Shown here piece by piece: positions 1 through 6,200 of a stretch of 7,398 bases of DNA (within the stretch, counting starts at the first letter, position 1; every line of letters begins with the position of its first letter). The notes below the pieces were generated by a model, which had not been told where the DNA came from, did no database searches, and worked only from the letters and a program-made list of their open reading frames with translations. The DNA lies in NCBI GenBank assembly GCA_039029515.1, contig JBCCFX010000193.1, positions 1 to 7,398 on the forward strand. Reading direction: 5' to 3'. Source of the stretch: JBCCFX01 sp039029515. Its GTDB lineage: Bacteria; Planctomycetota; Phycisphaerae; Phycisphaerales; SM1A02. Position numbers and translations under genes: made by a program.

Positions 1-877
1 CGATGCGGGCATCGATCTCACTGAGGTGATCGGTCAATGTGCGCTGCGCTTCGTAGCACTTGTGTGCGACGGTCTCCGCGCTCGTCGTGGCGTGTTCAAA
101 GGCTTCGCGACGTTTCGCATCCGCGTTCCGCATTGCGTGCAGATGCGCTTCGGCATCCTGAATGGATCGCGTCACATCGCCCAACCGTTGCTGCACACCG
201 TCGATGCGATTGCCGACCACGAGCGCCTGATGCTGTCGCTTCTCCAGCGCTTCATCGAAACGCTTCGCCGCGGCGTCGGCGCGCTCATCGAGCACGGCAT
301 CAAAGTCGCGCGCCATGGTTTCGAGACGATCAGCCTCATCCTGCTGCGCGGCTTCGATGCGCTGGAGCATCTCGGTCATCGCATCCTGCTGGTTCGTGAG
401 TCGATCGACGGCCTGCTCAGCGCGTTCGATTTGCGACTGGAATGCCTTGAGCATGCGCGCACTGAGACGAAGTCGATCCTGCAAGTGCGCTGACGCCTTC
501 GAGGCGTACGCATCGCCATCACCGATGCGCGTCACCGCAGTCGCGAGCGAGGCCTTCGTCTGGTTCGCTTCATCGATCAGCGTGCGCAGCGTCGATGCGA
601 GATCATCGAACGACTGCTGGTCCACCACCCGCGGCGCAATGAACACATCGCGCGTCGCCTTCTCCGGCGGTGCGTGGATCGTCGGCGGGCTGGGCTTGGT
701 CTCCGCAATCACCGGTGGGACGTTCTTCACCGCAGGTCGCTTCGCGTCAGCCGGCTCGTCGGGCGAGACGCTGACGACGCGCACCGATGGCTTGGCCGCT
801 GATTCATCAGCCTCCCGTAACACGGGCGGCAGATTGCGGATTCGTTTCGTCGACGAGTTGGGATCGGATGCGGTCAT
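1..877 (-). CDS. Coiled-coil protein of unknown function, C-terminus cut off by the window edge
   Basis: I do not recognise a family. The frame is open without a stop from an ATG at 875-877 (minus) to base 1, giving at least 292 residues. Residues about 1-95 are Pro/Ala/Lys-rich and probably disordered. From about residue 100 the sequence is almost continuous Ala/Glu/Gln/Arg/Asp-rich helix with heptad-like spacing (for example LERMARDF-like and RFDEALEKRQ stretches), typical of a long coiled coil. No hydrophobic membrane segment or signal peptide is visible in the part present, so a cytoplasmic structural or scaffold role is possible but unproven. AGGGA lies 10 bases before the ATG, a weak ribosome site. 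The gene is codirectional with the membrane-protein gene, 110 bp downstream of it. Plus-strand frames in the same interval are long but lack protein-like composition. A myosin-like, DivIVA-like or SMC-like annotation would be only a composition match. Confidence 0.8.
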   Translation of the reverse strand, partial: MTASDPNSSTKRIRNLPPVLREADESAAKPSVRVVSVSPDEPADAKRPAVKNVPPVIAETKPSPPTIHAPPEKATRDVFIAPRVVDQQSFDDLASTLRTLIDEANQTKASLATAVTRIGDGDAYASKASAHLQDRLRLSARMLKAFQSQIERAEQAVDRLTNQQDAMTEMLQRIEAAQQDEADRLETMARDFDAVLDERADAAAKRFDEALEKRQHQALVVGNRIDGVQQRLGDVTRSIQDAEAHLHAMRNADAKRREAFEHATTSAETVAHKCYEAQRTLTDHLSEIDARI

Positions 878-987
878 GGCGTACGAGTCCCTGTAACGGC
901 CTCCCCGGCCGATCGCCGGCAATCGACGATCGACACTCGCACGTTATCGGCTGTCCATCTCGCTCCACTTGATTCCGACAGGCAGCG

Positions 988-2328
988 TCATGTTGACAAC
1001 AGCCGCTCCAGCGTCGTCCCTGCGGCCGTCTGACGCTGTGCCTCACGGAATCGGGCGAGAAGGCCGCTCATGGGCCGGCTGAGGCCGCCATCGGCCAGTG
1101 AGAAGCCCAGCTCGATGACCGCTGAGGCGTCGATCTGTGACGCCGGGCGAGCGAGCACGTAGCCGCGTCCTTCGCCGTCCCCAAGCTTGTGGACGAATCC
1201 GGACGACACCGCGGCATCCAGCATGAGCCGGGCCGTGTTCTCGGGGATGGTCAGCGCCTCGGCAGCTTCACGAGCGGAGGTCGCTTTCCCCGATTCGAAT
1301 CGATCCGTGAGGACTTCCATCACCGACAGGACGAGCGCGGGATCCACGATCCCCGCCGCCGCGCGCCGTGATTGCAGTTCCTTCAGCGTTCGCCCCGGCA
1401 GCATCTGGAGAATCACCGCGACCTCGAGCCCGAACAGCACGACGACCCAGAAGATGTATACCGAGAACATGAAGATCGGGATGAACCCGAGCGAACCCGA
1501 CAACTGTGTCAACGAGACGGCGTTCGAAACGTACGCACCGAGGAAGCGCGTGACGATCGTGACCGCGAGTGCGGCGACAAACGCGCCGATCATCGCCGGT
1601 CGCAACTTCACATCTGCGTTTGGCACGAGCATATACAGCGCCAACAGGAATAAATATGTCGTCAGGAACGATGTCAGTTGGTTCGACACCGCAAGCACCC
1701 ATCCCCAGGTGGACAGTGCATTCACCCAGTCATCAAAGCTTGTCGCAAGCCATAACGTCACGCCAACGACGATTGGACCGACGGTCAGGACGAACCAGTA
1801 CATCGGGACGCGCTTGATCCACGATCGACCTTCGTTGACGCCGAACACGGAATTGAAGCTGTTCTCGATCGTCACCATGAAGCTGATGGCAGCGTAGACG
1901 AGCACAAGCACGCCGACCCAACGAATCGCATCGAGGCTACTCGACGCGGCTTGCTGCGCAATGGGCAGCAGCCAGTCGATGAGCGTGGTCACTTCGCCCG
2001 CAGCCCCGGTGCCTTCGAGCACGATGGAATCAAAGCCGGCGTCAATCATCGCGGCTTCGAGGTACGCGAGGAACTGCGATTCGCCACGGAACGCGCGAAG
2101 CAGCATCGTGCCGACGATGAGAATCGGCAGCAGGCTGAACAGTGTTCGATACGCAAGTGCGGCGGCCATCTGCGGCGCACGGTCGCGACGAAGCTGTTCG
2201 CCACCATGCCGACCGAGGTCGTAGGCGAATCGGACAGCTCGCTGCCAGCGATTGAGCTCGCTGCGGGGCTGCGTGATGACCCGAACCAGCCACTCGGAGA
2301 CGGCCTGCACATTCTGACGGACTTGCAT
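988..2328 (-). CDS. YihY/BrkB (UPF0761) family inner-membrane protein with C-terminal winged-helix-like domain
   Basis: A 446-residue integral membrane protein of the YihY/virulence-factor BrkB family, whose biochemical function is not firmly established (once assigned to RNase BN in error). Predicted membrane helices lie near residues 57-78, 134-154, 176-198, 219-236, 245-265 and 281-308. Family signatures are AAALAYRTLFSLLPIL at 55-70, the segment around IENSFNSVFGV at 154-164, and YMLVPNADVKLRP followed by a GAFVAA helix near 232-255. Residues about 320-446 are soluble; 330-405 look winged-helix-like, with a region of the type TSAREAAEALTIPENTARLML, as in some longer members of the family. 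An upstream in-frame ATG at 2422-2424 would add 32 residues, but AGGAG at 2336-2340 with a 7-base spacer marks the ATG at 2326-2328 as the start. Long plus-strand frames inside it are shadows. It is divergent from the pseudouridine synthase gene. Confidence 0.92.
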   Translation of the reverse strand: MQVRQNVQAVSEWLVRVITQPRSELNRWQRAVRFAYDLGRHGGEQLRRDRAPQMAAALAYRTLFSLLPILIVGTMLLRAFRGESQFLAYLEAAMIDAGFDSIVLEGTGAAGEVTTLIDWLLPIAQQAASSSLDAIRWVGVLVLVYAAISFMVTIENSFNSVFGVNEGRSWIKRVPMYWFVLTVGPIVVGVTLWLATSFDDWVNALSTWGWVLAVSNQLTSFLTTYLFLLALYMLVPNADVKLRPAMIGAFVAALAVTIVTRFLGAYVSNAVSLTQLSGSLGFIPIFMFSVYIFWVVVLFGLEVAVILQMLPGRTLKELQSRRAAAGIVDPALVLSVMEVLTDRFESGKATSAREAAEALTIPENTARLMLDAAVSSGFVHKLGDGEGRGYVLARPASQIDASAVIELGFSLADGGLSRPMSGLLARFREAQRQTAAGTTLERLLST

Positions 2329-2335
2329 CGCGATA

Positions 2336-2340
2336 CTCCT
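2336..2340 (-). promoter_or_regulatory. Shine-Dalgarno site deciding the start of the YihY/BrkB gene
   Basis: On the minus strand AGGAG is followed by TATCGCG (7 bases) and ATG. This is near-ideal spacing, and nothing comparable precedes the upstream in-frame ATG at 2422-2424, so the shorter protein is preferred. Confidence 0.8.
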
Positions 2341-2451
2341 GCGGGACCAGACGGAGAAAAAGGCCCTGAACGTATCGTACTTCGACCGATCTTCAGGCTC
2401 AGTCCAACCTTCGGTAGCCCTCACCCCCCGGTCCGGCTACGCTTGCGGGTT

Positions 2452-3327
2452 ATGTCCGGCTCACCGCCTCGTCCCCCACGTCCACCGAAGCCCGGCTGGT
2501 CGACCTCGTCGACGCCGAAGCGGTCATCCGCGCGCAACAAGAAGCACGGGCATGAGTTCACCGATCCGAAGCGCGGCATGCGACTTCAGAAGGTACTCGC
2601 CGCCGCCGGCGTCGCGTCACGCCGCGAGTGCGAATCGATCATCGAACAGGGCGTGGTCAAGGTGAACGGCCACCTCGTGCAATCGCTGCCGGCGTTCGTC
2701 GATCCGATGAAGGACTCGATCACCGTCCGCGGCAAGAAGATTCGTACCGCCGAACCGCATGTGTACGTGATGCTCTTCAAGCCGCGCGGCGTGCTGTCGA
2801 CGAACGATGATCCCGAAGGCCGGATGCGCGCGATCGATCTCGTCAAGCACCCTTCGCGCGCCCGACTCTATCCCGTCGGCCGGCTCGATCTCGAAAGCTC
2901 CGGCTTGTTGCTGCTGACAAACGATGGCGAACTCGCCGCCCGACTGACGCATCCGCGCTACGGCGTTCATAAGTCGTATGAAGTCACCGTTCGTGGTCGG
3001 CTGGAAGAGAACGACGTCAAGCGCCTCGAGCGAGGCATCTTTCTCGGCGATCGCGATCAGGACAGTGCAAGCCGAACGTCACGCTCGCGACTCCGCATCA
3101 TTCGTCGAAGCCGGGATCGCACACGATTGATGATGGATCTGACCGAAGGCCGCAATCGTCAGATTCGCCGAATGCTCGCACAGCTCGGCTATCCCGTGAA
3201 GAAACTTCGCCGGGTGAAAATGGGGCCGGTGAAGCTCACGGGATTACGACCATCGCAATGGCGCGATCTCGAACCGCGCGAAATCGATGCGTTGTACAAG
3301 TCCGCAGGCCTGCCGAAGCGCGACTGA
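2452..3327 (+). CDS. rluB: RsuA/RluB/RluE/RluF family rRNA pseudouridine synthase
   Basis: A 291-residue enzyme that isomerises a specific uridine of ribosomal RNA to pseudouridine. Residues 1-42 are a basic, Pro/Ser/Lys-rich extension. An S4 RNA-binding domain begins at MRLQKVLAAAGVASRRECE (43-61). The catalytic domain carries GRLDLESSGLLLLTNDG, with the catalytic aspartate at residue 146, then LTHPRYGVHKSYEV, and the family's C-terminal EGRNRQIRRML motif near residues 230-240. RluB (23S rRNA) is the usual member next to scpA, but RsuA-type 16S specificity cannot be excluded from sequence reading alone. The frame stays open upstream to an ATG at 1951, but that part is antisense to the membrane-protein gene and is not protein-like. 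I chose the ATG at 2452; there is no clear ribosome site. The ATG at 2578 (start of the S4 domain) is an alternative that would drop the basic tail. Confidence 0.93.
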   Translation: MSGSPPRPPRPPKPGWSTSSTPKRSSARNKKHGHEFTDPKRGMRLQKVLAAAGVASRRECESIIEQGVVKVNGHLVQSLPAFVDPMKDSITVRGKKIRTAEPHVYVMLFKPRGVLSTNDDPEGRMRAIDLVKHPSRARLYPVGRLDLESSGLLLLTNDGELAARLTHPRYGVHKSYEVTVRGRLEENDVKRLERGIFLGDRDQDSASRTSRSRLRIIRRSRDRTRLMMDLTEGRNRQIRRMLAQLGYPVKKLRRVKMGPVKLTGLRPSQWRDLEPREIDALYKSAGLPKRD

Positions 3328-3756
3328 TCATTCGATTTCAGGAAGACGGTACGGCACGACTCTCCGTACGTGCCCGTCGGTGAGCAACCATCCCTGGTTC
3401 GTTTCCGCCACTCGCACATGCTGAACGGCGAGAGCCTCGATCAGTTCGAGGACATACCAGTAACGGGGATCATGTCCGGGCGCATCAAAGAGGAAACGAC
3501 CGATGAGCGCTTCTTGAACGCGCTCGTCCTGGAACTGATGCGACCGTGCGATGGCATCGCGGACGACATCCTTGTCCGGTGTCCAGAGGTCAACGATGAC
3601 TTGCTGCAAGGCGTCTGCGCCCGCTGTTGCGCCCGCAGTTTCGCCGCGGCCGGGTGCGTTCTCTGATGGAGCACGTTCTGGTCCGCTCGCAAACCAGGTA
3701 GAAGCGACCGCAAGAGCCAGGAGTCCGATCCGAGTGGCGCTCATGACAGGATGCAC
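3328..3756 (-). CDS. Small hypothetical secreted or membrane-anchored protein downstream of scpA
   Basis: A 142-residue protein of no family I can name. It begins with a short signal-like segment (MSATRIGLLALAVASTWFA, residues 5-23), followed by a Gly/Ala/Pro/Glu low-complexity linker (24-48). A helical region follows (49-115), with pairs such as DVVRDAIARSHQFQDERVQEALI and a WYVLELIEALA helix that read like one or two HEAT-type repeats. It ends in a short basic, beta-like tail. The start is taken as GTG at 3754-3756 because GGAG at 3766-3769 lies 9 bases before it; ATG at 3742-3744 is the alternative and gives a cleaner signal peptide. The gene starts 3 bp after the scpA stop, so it is probably cotranscribed with scpA. 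In position it sits where scpB often lies, but it shows no resemblance to ScpB. The overlapping 98-aa plus-strand frame is judged a shadow. Confidence 0.75.
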   Translation of the reverse strand: MHPVMSATRIGLLALAVASTWFASGPERAPSENAPGRGETAGATAGADALQQVIVDLWTPDKDVVRDAIARSHQFQDERVQEALIGRFLFDAPGHDPRYWYVLELIEALAVQHVRVAETNQGWLLTDGHVRRVVPYRLPEIE

Positions 3757-3759
3757 CGA

Positions 3760-4674
3760 TTACGGCTCCGACGTATGACCCATCTCAGTTTCGGCGTCGT
3801 CTTGCGCGTGCGGATCGATCACATCATCGTTCTCAAAGTGGAGCGCATCCTCACTGTCGTCAAGCAGGACGAGTTCGATCGGGCTGTTGATCTCATCCTG
3901 AAGCACGGTGATGCGTCGCATACGGACGAGCTCCAGCGTCGCCATGAACAGTCCGATGCGCTGCATCTTCGGCGCGCCCTCGAATGCGTCCTGCAGCGTG
4001 AGCGCGTGCGAATTCATGCGATGTAGCCGATCCATCAGGTCGGCCTGGTGAAGTGCGATCGGCGTGTCATCGATCTCGACCTGATGCTCACCGAGTCGCG
4101 TGAAGTCAATCGATGAGGCGATGTGCTCGTACGCTTCCGCGAGATCGAGGATGTGCACATCTTCGAGTTCCAGCTCAACCGGATCGACTTCATGCTCATC
4201 GACCGGCTTGTGGCGAGCAGGTCGGCTCGGAAAGCGCTGGAGATAAATCAACCGGCCTTCTTCGAGCGATTCGGATGCCTGACGAATGCGCTGATACGCA
4301 AGCAATGCCTGCACGAGTTCCGTTCGCGGATCGATTGCTTCCTTTTCGCGATCCTTGCCGTCTGCGTCATCATCCTCGCCATCGGTTGCGGGCGTGAGTG
4401 AGCGCGACTTGATTTCGACGAGCGTCGCCGCCATGACCAGAAACTCGCCGGCGATGTCGATGTCGACGGTGTCGAAGTGATGCAGGAATTCGAGGTACTG
4501 ATCGGTGATCGTGGAGATCGGGATGTCGTGAACATCGACCTCAGCGCGACGAATCAGATACAGCAGCAGATCCAGCGGGCCCTGAAAGGCCTCGATCGCA
4601 ATCGTGTACTCGTCCTGCATGCGGCCGGCCAGCGGCAGCGTCGAGGATTCCGGGTTGGGCGCTGAATTGATCAT
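3760..4674 (-). CDS. scpA: Segregation and condensation protein A (kleisin of SMC-ScpAB)
   Basis: A 304-residue kleisin that bridges the SMC ATPase heads and, with ScpB, organises and helps segregate the nucleoid. The N-terminal SMC-neck-binding region is unmistakable: FQGPLDLLLYLI at 30-41, then RAEVDVHDIPISTITDQYLEFL and the AGEFLVMAATLVEIKSR helix. The middle (about 100-230) contains an acidic Asp/Glu-rich linker, then a helical region rich in Glu, Asp and His. The C-terminal winged-helix domain that contacts the other SMC head is present near 235-273 (RIGLFMATLELVRMRR, then QDEINSPIEL). Residues 274-304 form a very acidic tail. At 304 residues it is longer than many ScpA proteins (about 240-270) because of the linker and the tail. 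The first in-frame ATG at 4672-4674 was used; the ATG at residue 19 is an alternative, and neither has a well-spaced ribosome site. No scpB lies in this window. Confidence 0.94.
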   Translation of the reverse strand: MINSAPNPESSTLPLAGRMQDEYTIAIEAFQGPLDLLLYLIRRAEVDVHDIPISTITDQYLEFLHHFDTVDIDIAGEFLVMAATLVEIKSRSLTPATDGEDDDADGKDREKEAIDPRTELVQALLAYQRIRQASESLEEGRLIYLQRFPSRPARHKPVDEHEVDPVELELEDVHILDLAEAYEHIASSIDFTRLGEHQVEIDDTPIALHQADLMDRLHRMNSHALTLQDAFEGAPKMQRIGLFMATLELVRMRRITVLQDEINSPIELVLLDDSEDALHFENDDVIDPHAQDDAETEMGHTSEP

Positions 4675-4695
4675 GTGGGTCGGCTTCGTCCATCC

Positions 4696-4725
4696 TTGGT
4701 GCCGGTACGTGTGGCGGGCTACAAT
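4696..4725 (+). promoter_or_regulatory. Probable sigma70-type promoter of the arabinose-5-phosphate isomerase gene
   Basis: TTGGTG at 4696-4701 and TACAAT at 4720-4725 are separated by 18 bases in the scpA-kdsD divergent gap. The -10 element matches the consensus at five of six positions. Transcription would begin near 4732, giving a leader of about 75 bases before the ATG at 4807. This is a motif reading only. Confidence 0.5.
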
Positions 4726-4734
4726 AGTCGCCGA

Positions 4735-4751
4735 TCAGGGCCTCCGCCTGA
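4735..4751 (+). repeat. Short inverted repeat at the start of the kdsD leader
   Basis: TCAGG at 4735-4739 pairs with CCTGA at 4747-4751 across a 7-base loop, immediately after the predicted transcription start. It could be a 5' stem-loop or a repressor half-site pair. The arms are only 5 bp, so chance is a real possibility. Confidence 0.3.
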
Positions 4752-4806
4752 CCATTCACCATGCCATGATACCGCAGATACCGCACAATCGCGGAACCGA
4801 ACACGC

Positions 4807-5859
4807 ATGACGGAACAGAAGACCCGACAACGCGATGCATCGCCCGGCAGCGCTGCCGATGAACAGGCATTCGTCACCGAGGTTCTCCAGGCGGAGATCG
4901 ATGCCGTCTCGCTGATCAAACGCACGATCGCGGAGACGCACGGCGACGCTTGGTCGCGCGCGATCTCGCTGCTGGAAGCATGTTCGGGTCACGTGGTCGT
5001 GGCCGGCATGGGCAAGAGCGGGCTCATCGGCCAGAAGATCGCCGCCACGATGGCAAGCCTCGGCCAGCCCGCCCACTTCGTGCATCCCGCGGAAGCAGTG
5101 CATGGCGATCTGGGCAAGGTGCGTCGCGGTGATGTCGTCATGCTCCTGAGCTATTCAGGTGCGACGGAGGAAGTTGTCAATCTCGCGGCGATTCTCCGGT
5201 CCGACGGCGTCGCAACGCTCGGCATATCTCGCAACGATGACACCAAACTCGCCGAACTCTGCGATGTGCACATTCCGGTCGGCGACATCACCGAAGCGTG
5301 CCCACTGAATCTCGCGCCCACCGCATCCACGACCGCCCAACTCGTCATCGGGGACGCCCTCGCGCTGGCCGTCTCGCGCCGACGATCGTTCAGTGCCGAC
5401 GACTTTCATCGTCACCATCCCGGCGGCATGCTTGGCGTTGGACTACGCAAGATCACCGAGATTCTCCGCTTTCGCGTGGGTGACAACCTGCCGGTGGTTG
5501 CTGACTCGGTCACGCTCCGCGAAGCACTGCATCAGGCGCGGCCGCATGACAACAAGAGTCGGCGCGCGGGCGCAATCGTGCTGGTTGATGATCACGGTCG
5601 GCTGTCCGGCATCTTCACCGATGGCGACCTGCGTCGCCGCATCGTGGAAGGTGGACCGGCATTCGAACTCGATGTACCGGTGCGCGAGGTCATGACGGTT
5701 CGTCCGCAACATCTCACCGGCGATGATCTGGTCCGTGATGCGGTGCGCCTGGTGCGCGAGCGCCGCGTCGACGAGATCCCCGTACTCGACGTCGATGGAC
5801 GTCCGATCGGCCTTGTCGATGTGCAGGATCTCATCGCCATGAAGGTCGTGACCGAGTAA
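4807..5859 (+). CDS. kdsD: D-arabinose 5-phosphate isomerase (KdsD/KpsF/GutQ family)
   Basis: A 350-residue cytoplasmic enzyme that interconverts ribulose 5-phosphate and arabinose 5-phosphate, the first committed precursor step to Kdo for lipopolysaccharide or capsule. The N-terminal SIS domain (about 55-190) has GMGKSG at 67-72 (catalytic-type Lys70), HPAEAVHGDLG at 93-103 (His99), Glu122, EACPLNLAPT with Glu162, and HHPGG at 202-206 (His203). These correspond in spacing to the active-site Lys59, His88, Glu111, Glu152 and His193 of E. coli KdsD. Two CBS domains follow (about 220-282 and 290-350), including GIFTDGDLRR. Length is slightly above the family's usual 320-330 because of an N-terminal tail. 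The frame is open to 4675, but the ATG at 4807 fits the domain and lies downstream of the predicted promoter; the ribosome site is weak. It appears monocistronic. GutQ or KpsF paralogue roles cannot be separated by sequence. Confidence 0.94.
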   Translation: MTEQKTRQRDASPGSAADEQAFVTEVLQAEIDAVSLIKRTIAETHGDAWSRAISLLEACSGHVVVAGMGKSGLIGQKIAATMASLGQPAHFVHPAEAVHGDLGKVRRGDVVMLLSYSGATEEVVNLAAILRSDGVATLGISRNDDTKLAELCDVHIPVGDITEACPLNLAPTASTTAQLVIGDALALAVSRRRSFSADDFHRHHPGGMLGVGLRKITEILRFRVGDNLPVVADSVTLREALHQARPHDNKSRRAGAIVLVDDHGRLSGIFTDGDLRRRIVEGGPAFELDVPVREVMTVRPQHLTGDDLVRDAVRLVRERRVDEIPVLDVDGRPIGLVDVQDLIAMKVVTE

Positions 5860-5878
5860 CCGGGCGTCACGCTTGTGA

Positions 5879-6118
5879 TCAAAGCAGCGTGTCCGGCGAC
5901 TCGCCATCGACCTGATCGACGATGACGTGATGCGATTCGATCCAGCCAATTGTCCCCTGAAAATCGCAAACACAGATCATGGCGTGCTGCCCTTCGGATG
6001 TGTCGGCGATGAGATCCCCGAGGAGCCAATTTGGCTTCTTGCTCTGGTACGCACCAAATCCCGCCCCAATTAAAATGTAGCGCGTTCCGCTGGTGGTGTC
6101 GCGAACGATAACTGCCAT
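5879..6118 (-). CDS. Small 79-residue hypothetical protein, possibly SH3-like
   Basis: I do not recognise the family. The best ribosome site in the window, AGGAGG at 6126-6131, sits 7 bases before its ATG (6116-6118), which strongly supports expression. The protein has no signal peptide or membrane helix. It looks all-beta: a Thr/Arg/Tyr strand region, a GAGFGAYQSK turn (18-27), then a Cys-Val-Cys motif at 49-51 within HAMICVCDFQGTIGW. The closing IGWIESHHVIVDQVDG resembles the end of small SH3-like barrels, an impression of fold only. The two close cysteines could bind metal but there is no second pair. It is convergent with kdsD, with a 19-bp gap that contains only a 4-bp-stem hairpin (5867-5878), and divergent from the Ntn-hydrolase gene, sharing an 82-bp intergenic region. 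The longer 194-aa minus-strand frame overlapping it (5592-6176) is judged a shadow. Confidence 0.82.
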   Translation of the reverse strand: MAVIVRDTTSGTRYILIGAGFGAYQSKKPNWLLGDLIADTSEGQHAMICVCDFQGTIGWIESHHVIVDQVDGESPDTLL

Positions 6119-6125
6119 GTCGAAG

Positions 6126-6131
6126 CCTCCT
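6126..6131 (-). promoter_or_regulatory. Strong Shine-Dalgarno site of the 79-residue gene
   Basis: AGGAGG on the minus strand, 7 bases before the ATG. It is a full six-base match to the anti-Shine-Dalgarno consensus in a window where most genes lack one, and it sets the start of this small gene with confidence. Confidence 0.85.
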
Positions 6132-6174
6132 GGTTCGTTTCACCCGAAGCTTAACACGACCATCACCACGACTC

Positions 6175-6189
6175 ATGTCTGATCGACAT
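6175..6189. repeat. Inverted repeat ATGTC-N5-GACAT in the divergent gap
   Basis: ATGTC at 6175-6179 and GACAT at 6185-6189 flank the spacer TGATC. It lies in the 82-bp gap between two divergent genes and touches the predicted -10 of the peptidase gene at 6189, a position where an operator would act. The arms are short, so this is only a candidate. Confidence 0.3.
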
Positions 6190-6194
6190 ACACT
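6189..6194 (+). promoter_or_regulatory. Possible -10 element placing the peptidase gene as leaderless
   Basis: TACACT ends 6 bases before the ATG at 6201, so a start of transcription at its usual distance would fall on or next to the A of the ATG. No Shine-Dalgarno sequence precedes this ATG. No convincing -35 element is visible at 16-18 bases upstream, so the call is weak. Confidence 0.3.
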
Positions 6195-6200
6195 ACGGCC

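Noticed and set aside
26..896. Long plus-strand open frames (155, 120 and 193 aa)
   Set aside because: They are antisense to the continuous coiled-coil frame on the minus strand and have the Arg/Ser/Cys-rich composition of shadow frames.
905..919. CCGGC-N5-GCCGG inverted repeat downstream of the YihY/BrkB gene
   Set aside because: A 5-bp stem without a T-run on either strand and built from locally common CGATCG-type sequence; not enough for a terminator.
1187..1897. 236-aa plus-strand frame
   Set aside because: It lies antisense to the YihY/BrkB gene, which has clear membrane helices and family motifs.
1951..2451. Upstream extension of the pseudouridine synthase frame
   Set aside because: Antisense to the membrane-protein gene, no family motif, and absent from the usual length of the enzyme.
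5867..5878. TCAC-GCTT-GTGA hairpin between kdsD and the 79-aa gene
   Set aside because: Four-bp stem in a 19-bp gap with no T-run; too weak to call a bidirectional terminator.
5443..6176. 176- and 194-aa minus-strand frames
   Set aside because: Antisense to kdsD or out of frame with the 79-aa gene, which alone has a ribosome site; compositions are shadow-like.
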